The notes below the pieces were generated by a model. It saw nothing but the letters and a program-made list of their open reading frames with translations, was not told the DNA's origin and ran no database searches. A DNA stretch of 64,000 nt. Origin: Longispora fulva. Its GTDB lineage: Bacteria; Actinomycetota; Actinomycetes; Mycobacteriales; Micromonosporaceae. The stretch lies in the NCBI RefSeq assembly GCF_015751905.1, contig NZ_JADOUF010000001.1:868001-932000 (forward strand), written 5' to 3'. Shown here piece by piece: positions 17,013-24,123 of this stretch; position 1 is the stretch's first letter; the number at the start of each line of letters is the position of its first letter. A program made the translations under genes and the position numbers.

Positions 17013-17831
17013 TCACAGCACAGCCCCCTCTGGCCACACCCTTGACTCCGCGCGTCGAATCGACTCAATGATCTGTGCGACGATCGCCGCGCTCCCGGCG
17101 ATGGTGGCTTGGGAGTCGAACGTGTGTGGGGAACCATCTCTGTCCACGACAACCGCCCCGGCCTCGCGCGCGATCACCACGCCGGCCGACGTGTCCCATG
17201 GGTTGTTCGACATGGTGACCGACGCGTCCACCTTGCCATCGGCGAGCCAGGCCAGATCGGTTGCCGCCGTGCCGAGCATGCGCATCCTGAGTGCCTGTCC
17301 CGCAAGATCCTCGGTCAAGGCGAGGCGTAGCCGGTTCTTCTCCTGTGATCCCGTACCCACCGCGTAATCGCCCATGGCGATCACCGCGTCGTTGAGGTTC
17401 GCAATGCCGCTGACCTCGAGCTTCCTGGTCCCATGGAATGCTCCTTCGCCGTCCACGGCGTGGTAGCAACTCCCCAGAAAGGGAAGTTTGATCACTCCGA
17501 GCACTGCTCTGTTTGAGTGGACCAGTCCCAACGACACCGCACAGAGTGGCAGGCCTCGGACGAAGTTCACGGTTCCGTCGATCGGGTCCAGCGCCCACAG
17601 CAACTCGCCCTCGGCGTTGGTCCGCCCTTCCTCCTCCCCGAGGAAACCGATGTGGGGAGTCTTCTGGGCCAGAAACGAGCGCACCGCACTTTCCACCATG
17701 AAGTCCACGTCTGAGGCGAAGTCGCGATCACCCTTGGCGTGGAGTGTGCGCGGTTCGTGGTCGCGCACCAGGTCACTCGCTATGTTTACCGCTTCCAATG
17801 CCGCTGCGAGTAGTGGCGTGAATGTGCTCAT
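17013..17831 (-). CDS. Inositol-monophosphatase family phosphatase
   Basis: The 272-residue enzyme has the metal and substrate motifs of the IMPase/FBPase fold: GEEEG, WALDPIDGTVNF and PWDTSAGVVIAREAG. By family it dephosphorylates small phosphorylated metabolites such as inositol phosphate, histidinol phosphate or 3'-phosphoadenosine phosphate; the actual substrate cannot be told. Its ATG at 17831 overlaps the stop of the DUF5919 gene (ATGA), indicating coupling, and an XRE regulator gene follows. The three genes look like one operon. Confidence 0.85.
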   Translation of the reverse strand: MSTFTPLLAAALEAVNIASDLVRDHEPRTLHAKGDRDFASDVDFMVESAVRSFLAQKTPHIGFLGEEEGRTNAEGELLWALDPIDGTVNFVRGLPLCAVSLGLVHSNRAVLGVIKLPFLGSCYHAVDGEGAFHGTRKLEVSGIANLNDAVIAMGDYAVGTGSQEKNRLRLALTEDLAGQALRMRMLGTAATDLAWLADGKVDASVTMSNNPWDTSAGVVIAREAGAVVVDRDGSPHTFDSQATIAGSAAIVAQIIESIRRAESRVWPEGAVL

Positions 17832-18709
17832 GTCGGGGTGCCTCGCTCCCACAGGGACATCATGACCTGCTCGAAGGTCGCGAAGAGGCCATCACCGTTG
17901 CTACCCCGCTGTAGCACGAACGTTGGCGAGTCCACGCCTCTGGCGGCAGGCAGATATGGCTGCATCACACACAGCGAACCGTCGACAATGAAGATGTTGA
18001 AACGGACGGTCTCGTCATAGGTTCCGATGAGCATCCGCTCGCGCGCATCCGCCGACATTCTCGACCGTGCACGTTTCAGAGTCTGGATATTCAGATCCGT
18101 GAGCCCCGACAGATGTCCTGGCGTGTAGCCTTCCTCCTCCTCGCGGCGCTTGATCGCCTCACCCGCAGGGTCAAGGAACAGGCAGTGCACCTCCGAGCCA
18201 GTTTCGACCAGGTGCCGTAGGCACTGTTCTGGATACTGTTGGCAGACGAGGTTCAACGACAACCCCACGGCCCGCACGGTGTGGGCCTGGTCGAAGAGCG
18301 AGTGTGGCGGGTAGTGCGACAGGAATTCCGAACGGGTCGCATAGGCCGAAGAAGCGTCCACCCTGCGACCTTCCTGGTCGGCTTCCGAAGGCGTCCTGTT
18401 GCTCCGCATAGTCGCGGATCCGTTGACGTTTCGCTGCACAGGAGCCAGGCCGGAAGGCGGGAGAGCGAAAAGCTGGTCGGCCCTCCATTCCGGGAACATC
18501 ACTTCTAGGACCCGGCAGTGGTGTGGGTACGGCAGGCCGACGAGCTGTCCCGACCCCCACCTGTGCAACTGGGCCCGGCTCGGCCAGGTCCTCTTCAAGG
18601 TGGAGTCGATAGTCCCAGCCGCCCTGTCGTACTCGGTGCAAAAGGTCTGATAGGTCTGCCAGTGGTTGAGCTTGAGCAGCGCACGCAACAGCGTCGGCTC
18701 TGACGGCAT
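17828..18709 (-). CDS. DUF5919 domain protein (putative regulator/sensor)
   Basis: The 293-residue protein has an N-terminal region with an HTH-like WPSRAQLHRWGSG segment (about 35-60) followed by a conserved C-terminal domain of about 150 residues that I recognise as DUF5919 (NLVCQQYPEQ, VHCLFLDPAG, YDETVRFNIFIVDG, QPYLPAARGVDSPTF, SLWERG). The biochemical role of the domain is not known to me; a ligand-responsive regulator is plausible. The ATG has a strong AGGAGG site. It heads the DUF5919/IMPase/XRE operon and is divergent from two very small genes. Confidence 0.75.
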   Translation of the reverse strand: MPSEPTLLRALLKLNHWQTYQTFCTEYDRAAGTIDSTLKRTWPSRAQLHRWGSGQLVGLPYPHHCRVLEVMFPEWRADQLFALPPSGLAPVQRNVNGSATMRSNRTPSEADQEGRRVDASSAYATRSEFLSHYPPHSLFDQAHTVRAVGLSLNLVCQQYPEQCLRHLVETGSEVHCLFLDPAGEAIKRREEEEGYTPGHLSGLTDLNIQTLKRARSRMSADARERMLIGTYDETVRFNIFIVDGSLCVMQPYLPAARGVDSPTFVLQRGSNGDGLFATFEQVMMSLWERGTPT

Positions 18710-18959
18710 CGTGCCCTCCTGCGCGGGTCGGCGGTCCGGCGGGTGCGGGTCAACCCTAGACCCGGAAAGCGACACAGACGAGACACCATTCGACACAGAT
18801 GACGGGGAAAGGCACATCCGCGGAGTCGTGACGAGACTGTCGTCGGACACATCCTGTGTGCAGGGCGCTCCCCGTCGATGGTGCCCATATCGACGGGCGG
18901 TGGTGGTTCCAAGCCATCGGCGGGGAGTTGCCCACTCACGTGCGAGAGGGGATGGCGGG
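18710..18959. promoter_or_regulatory. Divergent promoter region with a 9-bp direct repeat
   Basis: This 250-nt gap separates the DUF5919 operon from the small genes on the plus strand. CGACACAGA occurs at 18770-18778 and again at 18791-18799, 21 bp apart (two helical turns), which could be a regulator site. I see no confident -35/-10 pair and no coding sequence. Confidence 0.3.
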
Positions 18960-19139
18960 ATGGACAACGCGGGTGTGATGTCGGTGGACGAGGCCCGGGA
19001 GATCATGCGGGCGCACACGGAGTCGCCGGGGGGTTGGTGTCTGGGGTGCCGCACACCTCAGACAGAAGACGTCCTGTGGCCGTGCGAGCGCCGGAGATTC
19101 GCGTACCAGATGTTGATCGCACGGGGGTCGCTGGCATGA
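18960..19139 (+). CDS. Small cysteine-knuckle protein
   Basis: This 59-residue protein carries WCLGC and, 13 residues later, PCERR, a possible metal-binding knuckle. An analogous Cys-x2-Cys arrangement occurs twice in the 211-residue protein encoded at 52110-52745, in the related island at 50.7-54.4 kb. GAGAGGGG lies upstream of the ATG, and its stop overlaps the next start (ATGA). Function unknown. Confidence 0.5.
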   Translation: MDNAGVMSVDEAREIMRAHTESPGGWCLGCRTPQTEDVLWPCERRRFAYQMLIARGSLA

Positions 19140-19282
19140 GCGGCGAGCGCGTGGCCGGGTCGCCGCAGGTTTCTCCGATCACGGCGCTGATCCGGCTACT
19201 GGCGGAGCTCGTGCTGGACGTGCACAAGCCGACGGAAGGCGTGGACGTGTGTCGGATGCGCCGTGGCCTCGGGGACAGGTGA
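19136..19282 (+). CDS. Small hypothetical protein, translationally coupled
   Basis: A 48-residue product (begins MSGERVAGSPQVSPITALI) whose ATG overlaps the stop of the cysteine-knuckle gene. It has one amphipathic helical stretch (TALIRLLAELVLDVHK) and no recognised domain. The coupling is the main evidence that it is real; function unknown. Confidence 0.4.
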   Translation: MSGERVAGSPQVSPITALIRLLAELVLDVHKPTEGVDVCRMRRGLGDR

Positions 19283-19338
19283 ATCGTTTCCCTGCTGGCC
19301 GGCCGACACCGCGAGGAACGCTCTGAAAGTGGTGAACG

Positions 19339-19698
19339 ATGGGTGAGTACTACTCCTCGGCGGCCCGGGTCAGCGAGCCCCGCGTGGCCGCGCACCGGGC
19401 CTCGACTCCGATGTTCTCCGATCCGCACCCGCCCCGCCGGTTCGCGCTGCGGCGCTGGCAGGACGACACGGGCGTCAGCGGCCTGGGGATCGTGGCCTAC
19501 GGCGTCGCGTGGCCGGACGACAAGGTCGTCATGCGGTGGCTGGGGACCACCACCGGCGTGGCCCAGGTGTGCGTGTTCGATTCGCTGGACGACCTGATGC
19601 GTATTCACGGGCACGGCGGTCGATCGGAGATCGTGTGGGTGGACCCGTACACGGTCGCCTCCTCCGGCGAGGTCCGCGTCGGCGGATACATCGACTGA
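19339..19698 (+). CDS. Unknown protein with LMRIHGHGG motif (paralog of 51458-51742)
   Basis: The 119-residue soluble protein has a core FALRRWQDDTGVSGLGIVAYG...VMRWLGTTTGV...SLDDLMRIHGHGG. The same core recurs in the gene at 51458-51742 (FALRRWADPTGVSGTGIVAHG, RWIGTTTGV, MLRVHGHGG), so these are paralogs in two accessory islands of opposite orientation. The C-terminal tails differ. A decayed third copy of the 3' end lies just downstream at 19797-19858. Function unknown; it travels with cysteine-knuckle proteins and, in the other island, with a PP2C-like phosphatase. Confidence 0.65.
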   Translation: MGEYYSSAARVSEPRVAAHRASTPMFSDPHPPRRFALRRWQDDTGVSGLGIVAYGVAWPDDKVVMRWLGTTTGVAQVCVFDSLDDLMRIHGHGGRSEIVWVDPYTVASSGEVRVGGYID

Positions 19699-19742
19699 CC
19701 CCGGAGCGGCCCTGGGCGGGATTCGACAGGCGGGCGGGTAAT

Positions 19743-19787
19743 CCTGGAGGAGGGCTGGAGCTCGCCCGCGAAGATAGACCATCACAG
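19743..19787 (+). promoter_or_regulatory. Conserved upstream element with 11-bp spaced TGGAG repeats (copy 1)
   Basis: TGGAG occurs at 19745 and 19756, exactly 11 bp apart, followed by TCGCC, GCGAAG, GAC and TCAC blocks. The same order of blocks appears at 21089-21143 before another gene. It is probably a promoter with activator or operator repeats, or a mobile repeat; I cannot assign a -10 box with confidence. Confidence 0.45.
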
Positions 19788-19796
19788 CACGTCGGC

Positions 19797-19858
19797 CATG
19801 GCGGCATACCCAGGTCGGCTCCGTGAGAAGCGAGGTCAAGTGCCCTCCACGACTTCTG
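19797..19858 (+). pseudogene. Decayed 3' end of a third LMRIHGHGG-type gene
   Basis: DNA here aligns with the 3' end of the intact gene at 51458-51742: the CATGGCGGC / CCAGGTC / GGCTCCGTG / GAAGCGA / GTCAAGTGCCCTCCACG blocks match in order, with a six-base deletion and single-base changes. The corresponding intact protein end is HGGHTEVAW then SEVRCPP. No upstream part of the gene remains. Confidence 0.6.
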
Positions 19859-20029
19859 CAGCGGCCCTGGGCGTCTCGGCACGCCCGGGGCGGCTTGGTA
19901 CCTCGCCACCAACACCGGCGGGCGGGGGCGGCGGACTTCATCGCCGTCGTCAAGGTTCGGCGTTACTCGGAAAAATCCGCGCAGCTCCAGCACCTGCTGG
20001 TATCAGGCGGACCGGTCAGGAGGATTTGA
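19823..20029 (+). other. Short chimeric ORF ending on the PfkB start (possible gene remnant)
   Basis: A 68-codon frame starts inside the decayed 3' end (SEVKCPP) and continues into an unrelated conserved-looking tail (ADFIAVVKVRRYSEKSAQLQ). Its TGA overlaps the PfkB ATG (TGATG). The tail looks like the C-terminus of a lost gene that once was coupled to the kinase. Its identity is unknown, and it could also be translated as is. Confidence 0.3.
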
Positions 20030-20895
20030 TGGACGGGCTGTTCGTCGGGTTGGCCACGGTCGACCTCGGCTACTTGGTGGCCGACTACCCCAGTGAGGAC
20101 ACGAAGAGCACGGCGCTGGACCAAGTGACCGCAGCGGGAGGCCCGGCTACGAACGCGGCGGTTGCGTTCGCGTTCCTGTCCGGCCAGGCCCGGCTGGTCA
20201 CCGTTCTGGGCCAGCACTGGATCACGGGCCTGGTACGCGATGACCTGACCCGGCACCACGTCGAGGTCGCCGATCTCACGCCCGCCGAGCAGGCCGCCCC
20301 GCCCACGTCCTCGATCATCGTGTCGCAGAGCAACGCCAGCCGGACCATCGTGTCCCTCGACGCAACTCGCACCCAGGCCCCCGCACCGACCGACCCTGGC
20401 GCCCTGCTCGGCACCGCAGGGATCGTCCTGGTGGACGGGCATCTGGTCGAGCCGTGCTCGGCGATCGCCCGCGCGGCGCGGGCCACGGGCACGCCCGTGG
20501 TGTTTGACGGCGGCCGGTGGAAGGACACTCACGCCGAACTGCTCCGTCACGTCGATGTGGCGATCTGCTCCAGCCGCTTCGCTCCTCCCGGTGCCGCCGA
20601 TGCCCACGACTTCCTGCTCGACCTTGGCGTCAGATTCGTGGCAACCACGAATGGCGAGGGCCCGATTCGCTGGTCGACCCCGAACGATCAGGGTGTCATC
20701 AAGCCGCCGTCCGTCGTCGCCGTCGACACGCTCGGGGCCGGCGACATCTTCCACGGCGCGTTCTGCCACTACTTCGCCGCCGGACGAGACTTCCTCGGGG
20801 CTCTGGAAAACGCCGCGACCGTGGCTGCAGCGTCTTGCGAGCAGTTCGGCACCAGGGCCTGGATGGTCACCGGACGAGAAAGGTTCCCCGGCTAG
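20029..20895 (+). CDS. PfkB family carbohydrate kinase
   Basis: The 288-residue kinase of the ribokinase/PfkB fold has GGPATNAAVAFAFL (substrate lid region) and the ATP-site signature DTLGAGDIFHGAF with the catalytic Asp. It should phosphorylate a sugar or nucleoside; the substrate is unknown. The ATG at 20029 has an AGGAGG site and overlaps the stop of a short upstream frame. Just after the stop lies a decayed 3' fragment of a PP2C-like gene, so the local gene order has been rearranged. Confidence 0.85.
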   Translation: MDGLFVGLATVDLGYLVADYPSEDTKSTALDQVTAAGGPATNAAVAFAFLSGQARLVTVLGQHWITGLVRDDLTRHHVEVADLTPAEQAAPPTSSIIVSQSNASRTIVSLDATRTQAPAPTDPGALLGTAGIVLVDGHLVEPCSAIARAARATGTPVVFDGGRWKDTHAELLRHVDVAICSSRFAPPGAADAHDFLLDLGVRFVATTNGEGPIRWSTPNDQGVIKPPSVVAVDTLGAGDIFHGAFCHYFAAGRDFLGALENAATVAAASCEQFGTRAWMVTGRERFPG

Positions 20896-20900
20896 CCGCT

Positions 20901-21078
20901 ACGGCCAACCGGCATTCTGGGAAGCCGCCCGCGAACTGATCCAGACGAGCGGCGGACGCTCCCTCAGCGCCATGCAGTTGAGGAAGGCGAACCGGACGGC
21001 AGCCGTTGGCGTAGGAGCAAACGCCACGACGACAAAGACGTCGCCTATGCCACCGTCAGTGGTCTGTGACGTCCGCCG
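20901..21078 (+). pseudogene. Fragment of a PP2C-like phosphatase gene
   Basis: This stretch matches the last third of the intact gene at 50664-51482. It can be read as YGQPxxWEAARELIQTSG and, after frameshifts and a deletion, as KRHDDK, AYAT and SGL followed by TGA and GTCCGCCG. The match runs to about 10 nt beyond the stop codon. Everything upstream of the YGQP segment is missing, replaced by the PfkB gene. It is a non-functional duplicate in inverted orientation relative to the intact copy. Confidence 0.75.
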
Positions 21079-21088
21079 AGTGGGCGTT

Positions 21089-21143
21089 CCTGGAGTGAAC
21101 CTGGAGGTGGGCTGGAGGTCGCCCCGCGAAGGTGGACTCTCAC
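21089..21143 (+). promoter_or_regulatory. Conserved upstream element with 11-bp spaced TGGAG repeats (copy 2)
   Basis: TGGAG occurs at 21091, 21102 and 21113, spaced exactly 11 bp, followed by GTCGCC, GCGAAGGTGGAC and TCTCAC. It resembles the element at 19743-19787 over about 40 bp. Direct heptamer-like repeats at 11-bp spacing are the kind of sites SARP activators bind, but this is inference. It lies 25-75 nt upstream of a secreted peptidoglycan-binding protein gene. Confidence 0.5.
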
Positions 21144-21167
21144 CGGCACACAGGACGGAGCGACCCC

Positions 21168-22034
21168 ATGGAGCTTCCCACCAGGCGTTGGCTGCTGACT
21201 CAGGGCGCGCTCGTCGCCGCTACGATCGCCGCCCCCACTGCATGGGCCACGTCAGCCAGCGCGGCCCTCCCCGCCGTCGACATGGAACTCGTCCTCCTCG
21301 CCGCCCAGGTCGACCCGCCGAAGCCGGACACCGGCACCACCCCCGGAGCCAAGGCCCACGTCCTCCCGGTCGAGCGGGCACTGAACACCATCGGCCTGCT
21401 CGCCACGTCCGCCGTCGACGGGCACTACGGTTCGTCGACGATCGCGGCGTACGCGGCGTGGCAGCGCCAACTGGGCTACTCCGGGATCGACGCGAACGGC
21501 CTGCCCGGGGTCACGTCGCTGACCAGGCTGGGGGAGACCCGGTTCACCGTGGTCCACCCGGTCCGGGCCGGCTCGCGGACCGACTCCTACGGCGGCAGGC
21601 TGGTCAACACCCGCACCGCGACCATGCTCGCCGCCGCCGACGCGTCCCCGGCGTGGGACATCACGCTCAGCCAGGGTTCCTACACGACCGAAGATCCCAC
21701 CTCGGCGGGTACGCATGACGGCGGCGGCGTCGTCGACATCAGCGTGACGGGAATGTCCACGGCGCGCCGCTGGCAGCTGGTGCAAGCGCTGCGCACGGTG
21801 GGCTTCGCGGCGTGGCTGCGCACCCCGGAGCAGGGGTTCCCGTTCCACATCCACGCGGTGGCCGTGAGCGACCCGGACCTGTCGGGCCCGGCGCAGCGCC
21901 AGGTCCACGACTACTACTTCGGCCGCAACGGGCTGGCCAACCACGCCGTGGACGACACTCCGCCGGACTACCAGGTGCCGTTCACCTGGTGGGAGAAGGC
22001 CCAGCGGGGTCAGCCGGCCATCGCCGCCCGGTAG
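21168..22034 (+). CDS. Secreted peptidoglycan-binding protein with M15-like C-terminal domain
   Basis: The 288-residue protein begins with a Tat-type signal (PTRRWLLTQGALVAATIAAP, cleaved near SASAA). A PG_binding_1-like helical domain follows (about 60-125: VERALNTIGLL...DGHYGSSTIAAYAAWQRQLGY in part). The C-terminal part has a His in GTHDGGG, an Asp in VVDIS and HIHA, spaced like the zinc ligands of M15 D-Ala-D-Ala carboxypeptidase-like enzymes. It may hydrolyse cell-wall peptides, but activity is not proven. Its last 25 nt overlap the 3' end of the convergent isomerase gene. Confidence 0.75.
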   Translation: MELPTRRWLLTQGALVAATIAAPTAWATSASAALPAVDMELVLLAAQVDPPKPDTGTTPGAKAHVLPVERALNTIGLLATSAVDGHYGSSTIAAYAAWQRQLGYSGIDANGLPGVTSLTRLGETRFTVVHPVRAGSRTDSYGGRLVNTRTATMLAAADASPAWDITLSQGSYTTEDPTSAGTHDGGGVVDISVTGMSTARRWQLVQALRTVGFAAWLRTPEQGFPFHIHAVAVSDPDLSGPAQRQVHDYYFGRNGLANHAVDDTPPDYQVPFTWWEKAQRGQPAIAAR

Positions 22035-22840
22035 CCCTCGACCGCCTCGGCGAGCACCTCGGCCCCTGGCCGGGCCCACACCTCCTCGTGGAACACCTCG
22101 ACCTCCACCGGCCCGGTGTACCCGGCAGCGTCCACCGCCCGGACGAACCGCGCCATGTCCACGCACCCCGTCCCCGGCAGGCCGCGCCCGAGCAGCACCC
22201 CGGCCGGGAGCGGCGTGATCCAGTCGGCGAGCTGGAAGCAGGCGATCCGGTCGGCGGCCCGGGCGATCTGTCGCCACACGTCCGGGTCCCACCACACGTG
22301 GTACGTGTCGACGACGACGCCCACCGCCGCGACCGGGAACAGTTCGGCCATGTCGAGGGCCTGGCCCAGGGTGGACACCGCGCACCGGTCGGAGGCGAAC
22401 ATCGGGTGCAGGGGTTCGATGGCGAGCCGGACCCCGGCGGCGAGCGCGTCGGGCACCAGCCGGCCGATCGCCTCGGTGATCCGGTCGCGGGTGCCGTCGA
22501 GGTCGCGGGAGCCGGGTGGGAGGCCTCCGCTGACGAGGACGAGTTCCGGCGCGCCGATCGTGGCGGCCTCCTCGATCGCGCGGCGGTTGTCGTCGTACCA
22601 GTCGGGGGTGGTGAAGAATCCGCCCCGGCACAGGCTGGTCACGGTCAGGCCGGCGTCGCGGAGCAGGCTGGCGGCCCCGGTGGGTCCGGGCGCGACGAGG
22701 TCCTCCCGCCACAGGCCCACCTGGGTCACGCCGGCCTCGACGCACCCGGCGACGAGGTCGGGCAGCGGCCAGTGCTTGGTGGTGGCGGAGTTCAACGCGA
22801 ACCGTTCGAGCCCGCCGGCGGGCACCACCCGCCCGGTCAC
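22010..22840 (-). CDS. Sugar phosphate isomerase/epimerase family protein (TIM barrel)
   Basis: The 276-residue protein has the AP-endonuclease-2/xylose-isomerase-like barrel: early QVGLWRE, LVLVSGGL, the metal-site strands LAIEPLHP and VVVDTYHVWWD, and the late EVEVFHEE. It should isomerise or epimerise a sugar-like metabolite using a divalent metal. It starts with GTG overlapping the DUF993 stop (GTGA). It is the third gene of the LacI-operator-controlled operon. Its 3' end overlaps the convergent secreted protein gene. Confidence 0.8.
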   Translation of the reverse strand: MTGRVVPAGGLERFALNSATTKHWPLPDLVAGCVEAGVTQVGLWREDLVAPGPTGAASLLRDAGLTVTSLCRGGFFTTPDWYDDNRRAIEEAATIGAPELVLVSGGLPPGSRDLDGTRDRITEAIGRLVPDALAAGVRLAIEPLHPMFASDRCAVSTLGQALDMAELFPVAAVGVVVDTYHVWWDPDVWRQIARAADRIACFQLADWITPLPAGVLLGRGLPGTGCVDMARFVRAVDAAGYTGPVEVEVFHEEVWARPGAEVLAEAVEGYRAAMAG

Positions 22841-24123
22841 TGGGCGCACCCGTGCACGGCGAAGAACGCCCGGGCCCGCTGCTCCGCGAGGTCCGTGTCC
22901 GGCAGCAGGCCGGCGGCGTCGGCGAGCCGGACGAGCTTCGCGAGGTGCGCCGCCGACCGCCCCGACTGCAACCCCCCGACCATGCTGAAGTGCGACTGGT
23001 GGCCGGCGAGCCAGGCGAGGAACACGATGCCGGTCTTGTAGTAGTAGGTGGGCGGGCCGAACAGGTGCCGGGCCAGCGGCACGGTCGGCGCGAGGATCCG
23101 GTCGTACTCCGCGGTGTCGCCGGCGTCCAGCGCCGCGAGGGCTGAGGCGGCCGCCGGGGCGATGGTCGCGAAGACGCCGAGCAGGGCGTCGGAGTGGCCG
23201 AGGTCGTCGCCCTTGATGAGTTCGGGGTAGTGGAAGTCGTCGCCGGTGTAGAGGCGCACCCCCGCCGGCAGGGCACGTCGCAGGGCCACCTCCCGGTCCG
23301 CGTCGAGGAGGGACACCTTGATGCCGTCGACCTTCTCCGGGTACTCGCCCACCAGCGCGAGCACCGTCGCGGTCGCCTCGTCGAGGTCGGTGGAGCCCCA
23401 GTAGCCGGCGAGGGCGGGGTCGAACATGTCGCCGAGCCAGTGCAGGACGACCGGGCCGGACGCCTGGCGGAGCAGGTCGGAGTACACGGAAAGGTAGTCC
23501 TCGGGGCCGCGCGCCGCGGCGGCCAGGTGCCGGCTGCACATCAGGACGGGGACGGCCCCGGCGTCCTGGGTGTCGGCCAGCTGCTCGGCGTAGGCGCGGC
23601 CGATCATGTCGAGCTGCGCCACGCCGATCATGTCCAGGCCCGTACGGGCGTGGGTCCGCGCCTGGCGGGCGCTGCGGGTCAGGGGGTCGATGTCCGACGC
23701 GGTCCTGCCGGCGGGTTCCCGACGGAAGGAGTCGGCGCCGAGCCGGTCGCGGCTGGCGCGCAGGGACTCCGGGGACACGTCGAGCTGGTCGGTGGCGACC
23801 CCGGCGACGATCCGGCCGCCGGCGGCGCGGGCCTCGGCGGCGCTGCGGCGGATGAGTTCCCGGGTGGCCGGGTAGTCCAGGCCCATGCCGCGCTGGGCGG
23901 TGTCCATGGCCTCGGCGACGCCGAACCCGTAGGACCACAGGTGGTGGCGGAACGCCAGTGTGGCGTCCCAGTCGAGGGTGGCGGGCGCGCCGGGGACGTT
24001 GTCGGCGGTGGGGTCGGCGACGACGTGTGCCGCCGCGTACACGTCTCGGGATCGTGCTGGGCCCATGGTCGGCCACCGTGGGCCGCCGGTGAGCTGGAAC
24101 GGGCCGTCGGGCAAGGTGATCAT
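22837..24123 (-). CDS. DUF993 family protein (aldolase-like barrel)
   Basis: The 428-residue protein matches what I recognise as the DUF993 family, which resembles the dihydrodipicolinate-synthase barrel. Conserved-looking segments are HHLWSYGFGVAEAMDTAQRG, VVLHWLGDMFDPALAGYWG and GIKVSLLD with a Lys in the position of a Schiff-base lysine, and DDFHYPELI. An aldolase or lyase acting on a sugar-derived keto acid is plausible (inference). Its ATG overlaps the oxidoreductase stop, and its stop overlaps the isomerase start, so the three genes are tightly coupled. Confidence 0.78.
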   Translation of the reverse strand: MITLPDGPFQLTGGPRWPTMGPARSRDVYAAAHVVADPTADNVPGAPATLDWDATLAFRHHLWSYGFGVAEAMDTAQRGMGLDYPATRELIRRSAAEARAAGGRIVAGVATDQLDVSPESLRASRDRLGADSFRREPAGRTASDIDPLTRSARQARTHARTGLDMIGVAQLDMIGRAYAEQLADTQDAGAVPVLMCSRHLAAAARGPEDYLSVYSDLLRQASGPVVLHWLGDMFDPALAGYWGSTDLDEATATVLALVGEYPEKVDGIKVSLLDADREVALRRALPAGVRLYTGDDFHYPELIKGDDLGHSDALLGVFATIAPAAASALAALDAGDTAEYDRILAPTVPLARHLFGPPTYYYKTGIVFLAWLAGHQSHFSMVGGLQSGRSAAHLAKLVRLADAAGLLPDTDLAEQRARAFFAVHGCAQ

